A stretch of DNA of 6,650 nt from Clostridia bacterium (GTDB lineage: Bacteria; Bacillota_A; Clostridia; Christensenellales; Aristaeellaceae), in assembly GCA_017517815.1 (NCBI GenBank), contig JAFWYA010000086.1, forward strand, positions 1 to 6,650. The letters are read 5' to 3'. Below are positions 1 to 4,589 of the stretch, in pieces. The position numbers and the translations under genes are program-made. A model generated the notes under the pieces. That model saw only the letters and a list, made by a program, of their open reading frames with translations, did no database searches and was not told the origin of the DNA. Positions within the stretch are counted from its first letter, which is position 1; each line of letters starts with the position of its first letter.

Positions 1-64
1 TAAGAACTTGTTTTACTATCGACATCTTCTCTTCTTTGCTTCGTATGGTGTATTTCCTTGCCAT
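1..64 (-). CDS. IS3-family transposase OrfA (helix-turn-helix subunit), N-terminal 21 residues
   Basis: Only the first 21 codons are in the window; the gene runs off the left edge. The protein begins MARKYTIRSKEEKMSIVKQ, which resembles the N-terminus of IS3/IS150-group OrfA proteins (basic start, then the EEK..IV first helix of a helix-turn-helix domain). In that family OrfA binds the terminal repeats, and a -1 frameshift usually joins it to OrfB, the DDE catalytic subunit. The start is well supported: GGAGGT at 71-76 lies 6 bases upstream of the ATG, and TATAAT at 84-89 lies further upstream. Its terminal repeat differs from that of the IS at the right edge, so this is not the missing half of that element. 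The fragment is short, so the family call rests on resemblance and context. Confidence 0.6.
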   Translation of the reverse strand, partial: MARKYTIRSKEEKMSIVKQVL

Positions 65-70
65 ATTTCC

Positions 71-89
71 ACCTCCATCTCTCATTATA
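71..89 (-). promoter_or_regulatory. -10 box and ribosome binding site of the left IS transposase
   Basis: On the minus strand a perfect TATAAT (89-84) is followed by GGAGGT (76-71), and the ATG is at 64. No good -35 box stands 16-18 bases upstream, where the hairpin of the IS end lies. This is common in IS3 elements, where the weak resident promoter is replaced by a strong junction promoter when the two ends abut in a circle. That mechanism is family knowledge and is not shown here. Confidence 0.5.
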
Positions 90-93
90 GCGC

Positions 94-131
94 AAAAAGA
101 AGGCAGGCACTTTCGTGTCTACCTTCTTTTT
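94..131. terminator. Bidirectional terminator-like hairpin inside the IS end
   Basis: Ten-base perfect arms (AAAAAGAAGG at 94-103, CCTTCTTTTT at 122-131) are extended, after one C-A mismatch, by AGGCAC/GTGTCT around a TTTC loop. Both outer edges are A/T runs, so a T-tract follows the stem on either strand. It overlaps the inner part of the IS terminal repeat. It would stop transcription coming from the fucosidase side before it reaches the transposase, which reads in the same direction. Confidence 0.6.
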
Positions 132-140
132 ATCACTTCA
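116..140 (-). repeat. Terminal inverted repeat (left end) of the left IS3-family element
   Basis: Read on the minus strand from 140, this 25-bp segment starts TGAAGTGA and ends GGTAGACA. It shares the terminal TG, the inner GACA and the overall length with the right-hand IS end at 6271-6295, but only about 10 of 25 positions agree. It therefore belongs to a different element of the same family. The partner repeat is outside the window. Confidence 0.5.
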
Positions 141-141
141 C

Positions 142-176
142 AAAAAGACCGTTGAATTTTGATTCAACGGTCTTTG
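142..176 (-). terminator. Intrinsic terminator of the HAD-fucosidase operon
   Basis: A perfect 13-bp stem (AAAGACCGTTGAA at 144-156 with TTCAACGGTCTTT at 163-175) plus one more T-A pair encloses a TTTG loop. On the minus strand it begins about 10 bases after the fucosidase stop and is followed by a run of five T (146-142). It is a textbook Rho-independent terminator for the leftward operon. The left IS begins two bases further on. Confidence 0.9.
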
Positions 177-184
177 CATGTGCT

Positions 185-1183
185 TCATCGCGCGTTTTTC
201 AGCGCTTCCGCTGAAAAAGAGGGGATACGGCCCAGCGCGTCAGGGCCGACGTTGAGCAGATAATTTACACCGAGGCTGTTGAGCCTTGCGCGGCGTTCGC
301 GGATTTCTTCCGGGGCGATCCAGTTCTGATCGAAGTATTTGAAACCCCACGAGCTGTTTAGCGTTCCGGCAGTTTCGTACAGGCCGTAGGGCGAAGGTTT
401 GAAACCGTGCAGGCTGTTGGGATCTGCGTTTTCATTAGGCCTGAATTCGGTCGGATATTCGTTGTCGCCCAACGAAACGTAGTCGTATGCGCCGTTGCCG
501 ATGCGTGAGTTGATCAGACAATCTGGCTGATAATGCTTAACCAGCGCATTCAGTTCAAGGCTCTGCTCTTTACTGATGGTGTGCGGCACATCAAACCAGA
601 TTAGACACAAGTCTCCGTAATTGGTCAGGATTTCTTGAACCTGCGGCTTGATCTTCTCTTCAAAGCAGATAGAGAAATCCTTTTTCATTCGATCGGGATA
701 ATCCCAACTGTTGTCCCACGACACGCCTGAACAGGGCTCCAGATGATCATATCCGCCGCCATGAGGATGGTGCCAGTCCAATTCCTGCGAATAATACAGA
801 CCGAATTTCAGCCCGTGTTTGTAGCAGGCCTCGCCAAGCTCTGCAACGGCGTCGCGGCCAAAGGGTGCAGCGTCCACAATGTTGTATGTGTCCGCTTTGG
901 AATGGAACATGGCAAAGCCGTCATGGTGCTTGGAGGTAAACACGAAATACTGCATGCCGCATTCCTTGGCCAAACGAATCCATTCATCTGCACTGAAGCA
1001 GATGGGATTGAAAATTCCGGCCAGCTGTTCATATTCGGCATTGGGGATGGGCATGTAGCTCTGAATCCATTCGGCGTAGTTCTCCACCCTGCGGCCACGG
1101 TACTCGCCGCCCAAAATGGAGTAAAGTCCCCAGTGAGCCATCATGCCATACTTTGCATTTTTGAACCATTCCCGGTTATTCAT
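185..1183 (-). CDS. Alpha-L-fucosidase, glycoside hydrolase family 29, short cytoplasmic form
   Basis: This enzyme is predicted to hydrolyse terminal alpha-L-fucose from glycans or fucosides by the retaining mechanism of GH29. The 332-residue product shows the family landmarks in order: KYGMMAHWGLYS (residues 11-22, the family's KFGxFxHWG strand), FTSKHHDGF (82-90), LKFGLYYS (125-132), LIWFD (194-198) and NYLLNVGPDALGRIP (307-321). D198 in WFD matches the family's catalytic nucleophile; the acid/base residue is not assigned, with E242 in DNEYP one candidate. There is no signal peptide, so it should act on imported substrate. Many GH29 enzymes have 400-600 residues with a C-terminal beta domain, whereas this one stops soon after the GPD strand. 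The start at 1183 is chosen because GGAG (1193-1196) sits 9 bases upstream; an in-frame ATG at 1189 is too close and the ATG at 1252 lies deep in the upstream gene. The 8-base overlap with the HAD gene suggests translational coupling. A strong terminator follows. Confidence 0.88.
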   Translation of the reverse strand: MNNREWFKNAKYGMMAHWGLYSILGGEYRGRRVENYAEWIQSYMPIPNAEYEQLAGIFNPICFSADEWIRLAKECGMQYFVFTSKHHDGFAMFHSKADTYNIVDAAPFGRDAVAELGEACYKHGLKFGLYYSQELDWHHPHGGGYDHLEPCSGVSWDNSWDYPDRMKKDFSICFEEKIKPQVQEILTNYGDLCLIWFDVPHTISKEQSLELNALVKHYQPDCLINSRIGNGAYDYVSLGDNEYPTEFRPNENADPNSLHGFKPSPYGLYETAGTLNSSWGFKYFDQNWIAPEEIRERRARLNSLGVNYLLNVGPDALGRIPSFSAEALKNAR

Positions 1184-2006
1184 CAGCATCAGCTCCAAAC
1201 TTTGCGTTTTCAAGCAGCCACTTTGCCACGCCGTCATTTTCATTGCTGTCAATAACCGAAGTGGAAACGGCTTTCAGCTCATCTACAGCATTGGCAACGG
1301 CATAGCTTTCATCCGCCTGTTCAAACATGTCCACATCGTTTTTGCCGTCGCCGAACACCACCAGACGGTTGCAGCGCAGCAGCTCCTTCAACTGGCGTAT
1401 GGCGTTGGACTTGGATGCAGCGGCAGGCATGAATTCCAGCCATTGTTCACCCGAATAGATATCACGCTGATACAACGCATGGCAGACGTCGCGGTACTTG
1501 TAAAAAAACGGTTCAAGCTGGCTTGCCTGACCAATGCAGCTCAAATAGAAAATTTCGCCGCGCCTGAGTTCCTCCACGGTCGAAACAGCACGCTCGCGCC
1601 GGTCGCCCTTTCGGGTAGCGACAAAGTCCCTAATGCCCTGTGTGCATTTTTCCGTCAGATAGCTGAACTTTTCCACGCCGTCCACAAAGGCATAAACGAT
1701 GGGGTAGACGCCGTTGGAAATGAGATCATCCAAAATGGTTTCAATTTCCGCACCAAAGAAATTGGACAGCAGGATTTCGCCGCTTGCGTTATCGATGATA
1801 AATCCACCGTTGTAAACGATCAGCGGGATTTTAGCGCTCAGACCACGCGTGACCTTTGCAGAGGTTGAGTAGGAGCGGGCCGTGGCATAGGAAAACAGCA
1901 TGCCCTTTTGTACCAGTTCGTTGATCGTCTGGTTCGTGAAGTCGGATGTTGTTTCATTATTTCTAAGCAGCGTGCCGTCCAGATCAGTAACGTAGAGCGT
2001 GCGCAT
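1176..2006 (-). CDS. Cof-type HAD-superfamily hydrolase (likely sugar-phosphate or nucleotide phosphatase)
   Basis: This is a cytoplasmic Mg-dependent phosphatase of the HAD Cof/IIB group. The 276-residue product shows all four HAD motifs: DLDGTLL at residues 8-14 (nucleophile D8, acid/base D10), YATARS at 40-45 (motif II Thr42), SKSNAI at 198-203 (motif III Lys199) and FGDGKNDVDMF at 218-228 (metal-binding D220 and D224). The segment of roughly residues 85-190 between motifs II and III is the C2-type cap that sets specificity. Family members dephosphorylate sugar phosphates, PLP or FMN; the substrate cannot be read here. The start at 2006 is fixed by AGGAG (2013-2017) 6 bases upstream and because motif I begins seven residues in; the longer frame from 2063 would translate the palindrome and lacks such a site. 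It is first in the operon with the GH29 gene and divergent from an ABC importer, which suggests it acts on an imported or released phosphorylated compound. Confidence 0.9.
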   Translation of the reverse strand: MRTLYVTDLDGTLLRNNETTSDFTNQTINELVQKGMLFSYATARSYSTSAKVTRGLSAKIPLIVYNGGFIIDNASGEILLSNFFGAEIETILDDLISNGVYPIVYAFVDGVEKFSYLTEKCTQGIRDFVATRKGDRRERAVSTVEELRRGEIFYLSCIGQASQLEPFFYKYRDVCHALYQRDIYSGEQWLEFMPAAASKSNAIRQLKELLRCNRLVVFGDGKNDVDMFEQADESYAVANAVDELKAVSTSVIDSNENDGVAKWLLENAKFGADADE

Positions 2007-2032
2007 GCGGGACTCCTTTCGGGAAAGAGGAA

Positions 2033-2057
2033 AAATGTTCGGAAAATCCGAACATTT
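2033..2057. promoter_or_regulatory. 25-bp palindrome, candidate operator or leader hairpin
   Basis: Perfect 11-bp arms AAATGTTCGGA (2033-2043) and TCCGAACATTT (2047-2057) flank a 3-bp centre. It begins roughly 10-35 bases downstream of the expected start of the leftward transcript and ends 16 bases before the HAD ribosome binding site. It could be an operator that blocks elongation. In RNA it could form a stem followed by several U, that is, a small attenuator or a stem that affects translation. The related half-site near the other promoter favours the operator reading. I do not recognise the cognate regulator. Confidence 0.6.
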
Positions 2058-2074
2058 CGTCAAACGATGAAAGT

Positions 2075-2104
2075 ATCATATATCAGAAAAAGACATGATG
2101 TCAA
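2075..2104 (-). promoter_or_regulatory. Promoter of the HAD-fucosidase operon
   Basis: On the minus strand a consensus TTGACA (2104-2099) and TATGAT (2080-2075) are separated by 18 bases. This is a good sigma-A-type promoter placing the transcript start near 2068, about 60 bases before the HAD start codon. The palindrome at 2033-2057 falls within the leader. Confidence 0.72.
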
Positions 2105-2170
2105 TAGCGTTTGTAAGGCGATGGACAAAAGGGGAGAAAAGTTCCATTTTTTCACAAGGAGTCCTAAAAA

Positions 2171-2181
2171 TCCGAACGTTT
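2171..2181. promoter_or_regulatory. Isolated half-site related to the 25-bp palindrome
   Basis: TCCGAACGTTT matches the right arm of the palindrome (TCCGAACATTT) at 10 of 11 positions. It lies between the two divergent promoters, about 34 bases upstream of the rightward -35 box and about 67 bases upstream of the leftward one. No inverted partner is visible next to it. It is a candidate second contact for the same regulator, but a single half-site may be chance. Confidence 0.35.
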
Positions 2182-2214
2182 TATTAAGAAAACCATAAAA
2201 ATTTCAAATTTCTC

Positions 2215-2242
2215 TTGCGTTTGTCGGGAAAAGCATTATAAT
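2215..2242 (+). promoter_or_regulatory. Promoter of the ABC importer operon
   Basis: A perfect TATAAT (2237-2242) is preceded at 16 bases by TTGCGT (2215-2220). Just upstream is an A/T-rich AAATTT-C-AAATTT tract that may act as an UP element. The transcript would start near 2249, giving a leader of about 68 bases with a hairpin. The -10 is strong and the -35 only moderate, leaving room for activation or other control. Confidence 0.7.
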
Positions 2243-2251
2243 AATGGAGGT

Positions 2252-2275
2252 TCTGCGGGGGAAATACCCGGCAGA
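2252..2275 (+). promoter_or_regulatory. Leader hairpin at the 5' end of the importer transcript
   Basis: TCTGC-GGG (2252-2259) can pair with CCC-(G bulge)-GCAGA (2267-2275) around a GGAAATA loop. It lies within a few bases of the predicted transcript start, so it may protect the 5' end of the mRNA of this probably highly expressed gene. It does not resemble a riboswitch I know and has no T-tract. Confidence 0.4.
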
Positions 2276-2316
2276 CAAAACTTTGTAACCAAAGAACATC
2301 TGGAGGTTATCAAAAA

Positions 2317-3342
2317 ATGCGTAAACTGATCGCCATGGTTCTGACTCTGGTTCTGGCCCTGACGGCTATGTCCGCTCTGGCTGAAGGCAAGCTGGTTGTC
2401 TACACCCCCAACCCCGACGCTGAGATCAAGTACATCCTCAATCCCTTCGCTGAGAAGTATGGCATTGAGATCGAAATGCTGAGCATGGGCACCGGCGAGT
2501 GCTACACCCGTCTGCTGGCTGAAAAGGACGCTCCCATTGCTGACGTTATGTTCGGCGGCGTGGAAGCTACCTGGACCCACGACTATCCCGACCTGTTCCA
2601 GCCCTACGTTGCTGCCAACAACGACAAGCTGCCCGCTGAGTACCAGAACACCGATGGCCTGATGACCAACTACATCCTGGGCGGCTCCTGCGTGATCATC
2701 GTCAACGAAGAGCTCGAAAAGGAACTGGGCGTCAACATCACCTGCTACGAAGACCTGCTCAACCCCGCTCTGAAGGGCATGATCGCTTCTGCCGATCCTA
2801 ACGCCTCTTCCTCTTCCTTCGCTCACCTCTCCAACATCCTGCTGGCTCGCGGCGAGGGCGAAAACCCCTACGAGTCCGAGGCTGCCTGGAACTATGTTGC
2901 TGCTCTGATTGACCAGCTTGACGGCTCCCTGACCAGCGGTTCCTCCGCCGTGTACAAGGGCGTTGCCAATGGTGAATATGTTGCCGGCCTGAGCTACGAA
3001 GTCGGCGTTGCTGGTTTCATTGCCAACGGCGCTGAAGGCGTTCGCGCTGTGTACCCCACCGAGGGCGTGTGCTGGACTCCCGTTGCTTCCGCCATCGTCA
3101 ATGGCGCCAAGAACATTGACAATGCCAAGCTGTTCATGGATTGGCTGATCTCTGATGAGTGCCAGACCACCATGGCCACCGCTGAGGGCTCCGTGCTGCG
3201 CGGTACCCGTACCGACCTGTTCGTGCCCACTGAGTACATGCCTTCCTTCGATACCCTGAACCTCAAGCAGGAAGACAGCGAGTACACCTCCGGCAACAAG
3301 CAGACCATTCTGGATCACTGGAACGATCTGTGGAACAAGTAA
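2317..3342 (+). CDS. ABC transporter solute-binding protein, FbpA/AfuA-like (SBP family 6 type), secreted
   Basis: This is the extracytoplasmic receptor that delivers substrate to the permease encoded downstream. The 341-residue product has a signal peptide (RK at 2-3, hydrophobic 4-18, likely cleavage after SALA at 19-22) with no lipobox cysteine. The mature part has the type II periplasmic-binding fold signs of the ferric-iron-binding group: LVVYT (26-30), SMGTGE (56-61), ADVMFGG (75-81), the Ser-rich loop ASSSSF (163-168), GLSYEVG (224-230) and LFMDWLISDE (272-281). Against Haemophilus FbpA, aligned by eye, the iron ligands (H9, E57 and the YY pair) are replaced by non-ligand residues, while the phosphate-anion loop region is kept as serines. 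An organic anion such as a sugar phosphate is therefore more likely than iron. It has five cysteines (62, 125, 143, 252, 282). Codons are strongly biased to C-ending forms, suggesting high expression. GGAGG is 10 bases before the ATG. Intergenic hairpins separate it from the ATPase gene. Confidence 0.88.
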   Translation: MRKLIAMVLTLVLALTAMSALAEGKLVVYTPNPDAEIKYILNPFAEKYGIEIEMLSMGTGECYTRLLAEKDAPIADVMFGGVEATWTHDYPDLFQPYVAANNDKLPAEYQNTDGLMTNYILGGSCVIIVNEELEKELGVNITCYEDLLNPALKGMIASADPNASSSSFAHLSNILLARGEGENPYESEAAWNYVAALIDQLDGSLTSGSSAVYKGVANGEYVAGLSYEVGVAGFIANGAEGVRAVYPTEGVCWTPVASAIVNGAKNIDNAKLFMDWLISDECQTTMATAEGSVLRGTRTDLFVPTEYMPSFDTLNLKQEDSEYTSGNKQTILDHWNDLWNK

Positions 3343-3367
3343 TTCAAGTCATTTGACATTTGATTTG

Positions 3368-3400
3368 CCCGCCCCTTGTGGAGCATCCGCATCGGGCGGG
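3368..3400 (+). terminator. Intercistronic GC-rich stem-loop after the binding-protein gene
   Basis: CCCGCCC (3368-3374) pairs with GGGCGGG (3394-3400), and inside it TGTGGA pairs with TCCGCA around a GCA loop, giving a long two-part stem. Only a poor T-tract follows (TGTT). It is therefore more likely a partial terminator or a 3' stabilising structure that makes the binding protein more abundant than the ATPase and permease, as is common in ABC operons. Confidence 0.65.
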
Positions 3401-3403
3401 TGT

Positions 3404-3417
3404 TCCCTGTTCAGGGA
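3404..3417 (+). other. Second small intercistronic hairpin
   Basis: TCCCT and AGGGA enclose a GTTC loop, four bases after the larger stem-loop. It lacks a T-tract and probably adds to the processing or stabilising region between the binding-protein and ATPase genes. The stem is short, so it may be insignificant. Confidence 0.35.
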
Positions 3418-3461
3418 TAAAGTATCACTAACCTTTACGCATCAAAGGAGCTTGCGATTTC

Positions 3462-4589
3462 ATGAGCGTTACCATTAAGATTGACCATGCCCACAAGTGC
3501 TACGGCAGCAATGTCATCATTGAAGATTTGTCTGTCAGAATCCGCGAAGGCGAATTCTTTACCCTGCTGGGACCCTCTGGCTGCGGCAAGACCACCCTTT
3601 TGCGCATGATCGCCGGCTTTAACTCCATCGAGGGTGGCGATTTCTACTTCAACGATACCCGCATCAACGATATCGATCCCAGCAAGCGCCGCATCGGTAT
3701 GGTGTTTCAGAACTACGCCATCTTCCCGCACCTGAGCGTGAAGGACAACGTGATGTTCGGCCTCAAGAATCAGCCCAAGAAGCTGACAAAGGCTGAAACG
3801 AATGAGCAGACCGAGAAATTCATGAAGCTGATGCACATCGAGGAGTACGCCGAGCGCAAGCCCGAGCGCCTGTCCGGCGGTCAGCAGCAGCGTGTGGCGC
3901 TGGCCCGTGCACTGGTCATTCAGCCCGACGTGCTGCTGATGGACGAACCGCTTTCCAACCTAGACGCGAAGCTGCGCGTTGAGATGCGCGAAACCATCCG
4001 TTCCATTCAGCGCAATGTTGGCATCACCACTGTGTATGTAACCCATGACCAGGAAGAGGCCATGGCGGTTTCTGACCGCATTGCCGTTATGAATCTGGGC
4101 GAGATCCAGCAGATCGGAACGCCGCAGGCAATCTACCAGCGTCCTGCCAATCTGTTTGTCGCCAGCTTCATCGGCCGCACCAACCTGCTCAATGGCGAAA
4201 TTCGCATGGAGAATGGCGAAGCTGTGCTGGTTCTGGCGGACGGCACCAGCCTGAAGATTGACACGCTGCTGGATGCGGAAAAGAAGAACCAGAAGGTGGT
4301 CGTTTCCGTGCGTCCTGAGGAGTTTGTGATTTCTCATGACGGCGAAGGCGTTGGCGCTACAGTCACTTCCTCCACCTTCCTTGGCCTGAATATGCACTAT
4401 TTCCTCAAACTGGACAGCGGCGAGGATATACAGGTTATTCAGGAAGCCGAGCTGGATTCCCGTCTGCCTGACGGCGCAAAGATTCGCCTGCGCATGAAGC
4501 AGGGAAAGATCAACATCTTCTGTGAGGACGGCAGCCGCAACCTTGTCAGCGGCGTTACGAATGACAACGTGCCCACGCAGGAGGCCTGA
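3462..4589 (+). CDS. ABC transporter ATP-binding protein, FbpC/PotA-like with TOBE domain
   Basis: This cytoplasmic ATPase powers the importer as a homodimer under the fused permease. The 375-residue product has a complete nucleotide-binding domain: Walker A GPSGCGKT (37-44), Q-loop VFQNYAIFPHLSV (81-93, Q83), signature LSGGQQQR (137-144), Walker B VLLMDEP (157-163), D-loop SNLD (165-168) and switch histidine H195 in YVTHDQEEA. From about residue 240 to 355 there is a TOBE-type regulatory domain, as in the CUT1, spermidine and ferric-iron importers. All catalytic residues are intact. The length is typical of the family. AGGAG (3446-3450) lies 11 bases before the ATG. The stop codon overlaps the permease start by one base (TGATG), indicating coupling. 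Domain composition alone does not give the substrate. Confidence 0.95.
   Translation: MSVTIKIDHAHKCYGSNVIIEDLSVRIREGEFFTLLGPSGCGKTTLLRMIAGFNSIEGGDFYFNDTRINDIDPSKRRIGMVFQNYAIFPHLSVKDNVMFGLKNQPKKLTKAETNEQTEKFMKLMHIEEYAERKPERLSGGQQQRVALARALVIQPDVLLMDEPLSNLDAKLRVEMRETIRSIQRNVGITTVYVTHDQEEAMAVSDRIAVMNLGEIQQIGTPQAIYQRPANLFVASFIGRTNLLNGEIRMENGEAVLVLADGTSLKIDTLLDAEKKNQKVVVSVRPEEFVISHDGEGVGATVTSSTFLGLNMHYFLKLDSGEDIQVIQEAELDSRLPDGAKIRLRMKQGKINIFCEDGSRNLVSGVTNDNVPTQEA

Larger units (their letters stand above)
1..140 (-). mobile_element. IS3-family insertion sequence, left (5') end, partial
   Basis: This is the promoter-side end of an insertion sequence that continues beyond the left edge. The outer boundary is placed at 140 because the minus strand from there begins TGAAGTGA and ends GTAGACA 25 bases in. 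That is the usual form of an IS3/IS150-group terminal repeat, which starts with TG and carries GACA near its inner end. Inside follow a hairpin (94-131), a TATAAT box, a ribosome binding site and the start of an OrfA-like protein. The element abuts the T-tract of the fucosidase operon terminator. The other end and the target duplication lie outside the window, so the boundary is inferred from one end only. Confidence 0.6.
2007..2316. other. Divergent control region between the HAD-fucosidase and ABC importer operons
   Basis: This 310-base AT-rich spacer has no credible gene. From left to right it holds the HAD ribosome binding site (AGGAG, 2013-2017), a 25-bp palindrome (2033-2057), the leftward promoter (2075-2104), a half-site of the palindrome (2171-2181), an AAATTT-C-AAATTT stretch just upstream of the rightward promoter (2199-2211, UP-element-like), the rightward promoter (2215-2242), a leader hairpin (2252-2275) and the GGAGG of the binding-protein gene (2302-2306). 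About 110 bases between the two -35 boxes hold no other feature I recognise. Confidence 0.75.

Noticed and set aside
8..214. Small plus-strand frame of 68 codons at the left edge
   Set aside because: It runs through the IS end, two terminator hairpins and the end of the fucosidase gene. The opposite strand at 1-64 encodes a recognisable transposase N-terminus with a good ribosome binding site.
1184..1252. N-terminal extension of the fucosidase to an ATG at 1252
   Set aside because: It lies inside the HAD gene, and the added residues do not resemble GH29 sequence. The ATG at 1183 has a well-spaced GGAG.
1143..1868. Open frame of 241 codons on the plus strand
   Set aside because: It is antisense to the HAD gene and the start of the fucosidase gene, both of which have full family motifs. 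It has no ribosome binding site or recognisable domain.
2007..2063. N-terminal extension of the HAD protein to an ATG at 2063
   Set aside because: It would translate the palindrome and the ribosome binding site region. HAD motif I normally starts within 10 residues of the N-terminus, as it does from the start at 2006.
2252..2316. Riboswitch in the leader of the importer operon
   Set aside because: The leader is only about 68 bases with one short bulged hairpin, no second helix or terminator, and no conserved core I recognise (such as THI, glmS or SAM elements).
2236..3318. Long open frame of 360 codons on the minus strand
   Set aside because: It is exactly antisense to the binding-protein gene, and its openness follows from that gene's strong codon bias. 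The predicted product is a low-complexity V/G/Q/H-rich chain with no family features.
3353..3381. TTGACA at 3353-3358 as an internal promoter for the ATPase gene
   Set aside because: No acceptable -10 box stands 16-18 bases downstream; that position falls in the GC-rich intercistronic stem-loop.
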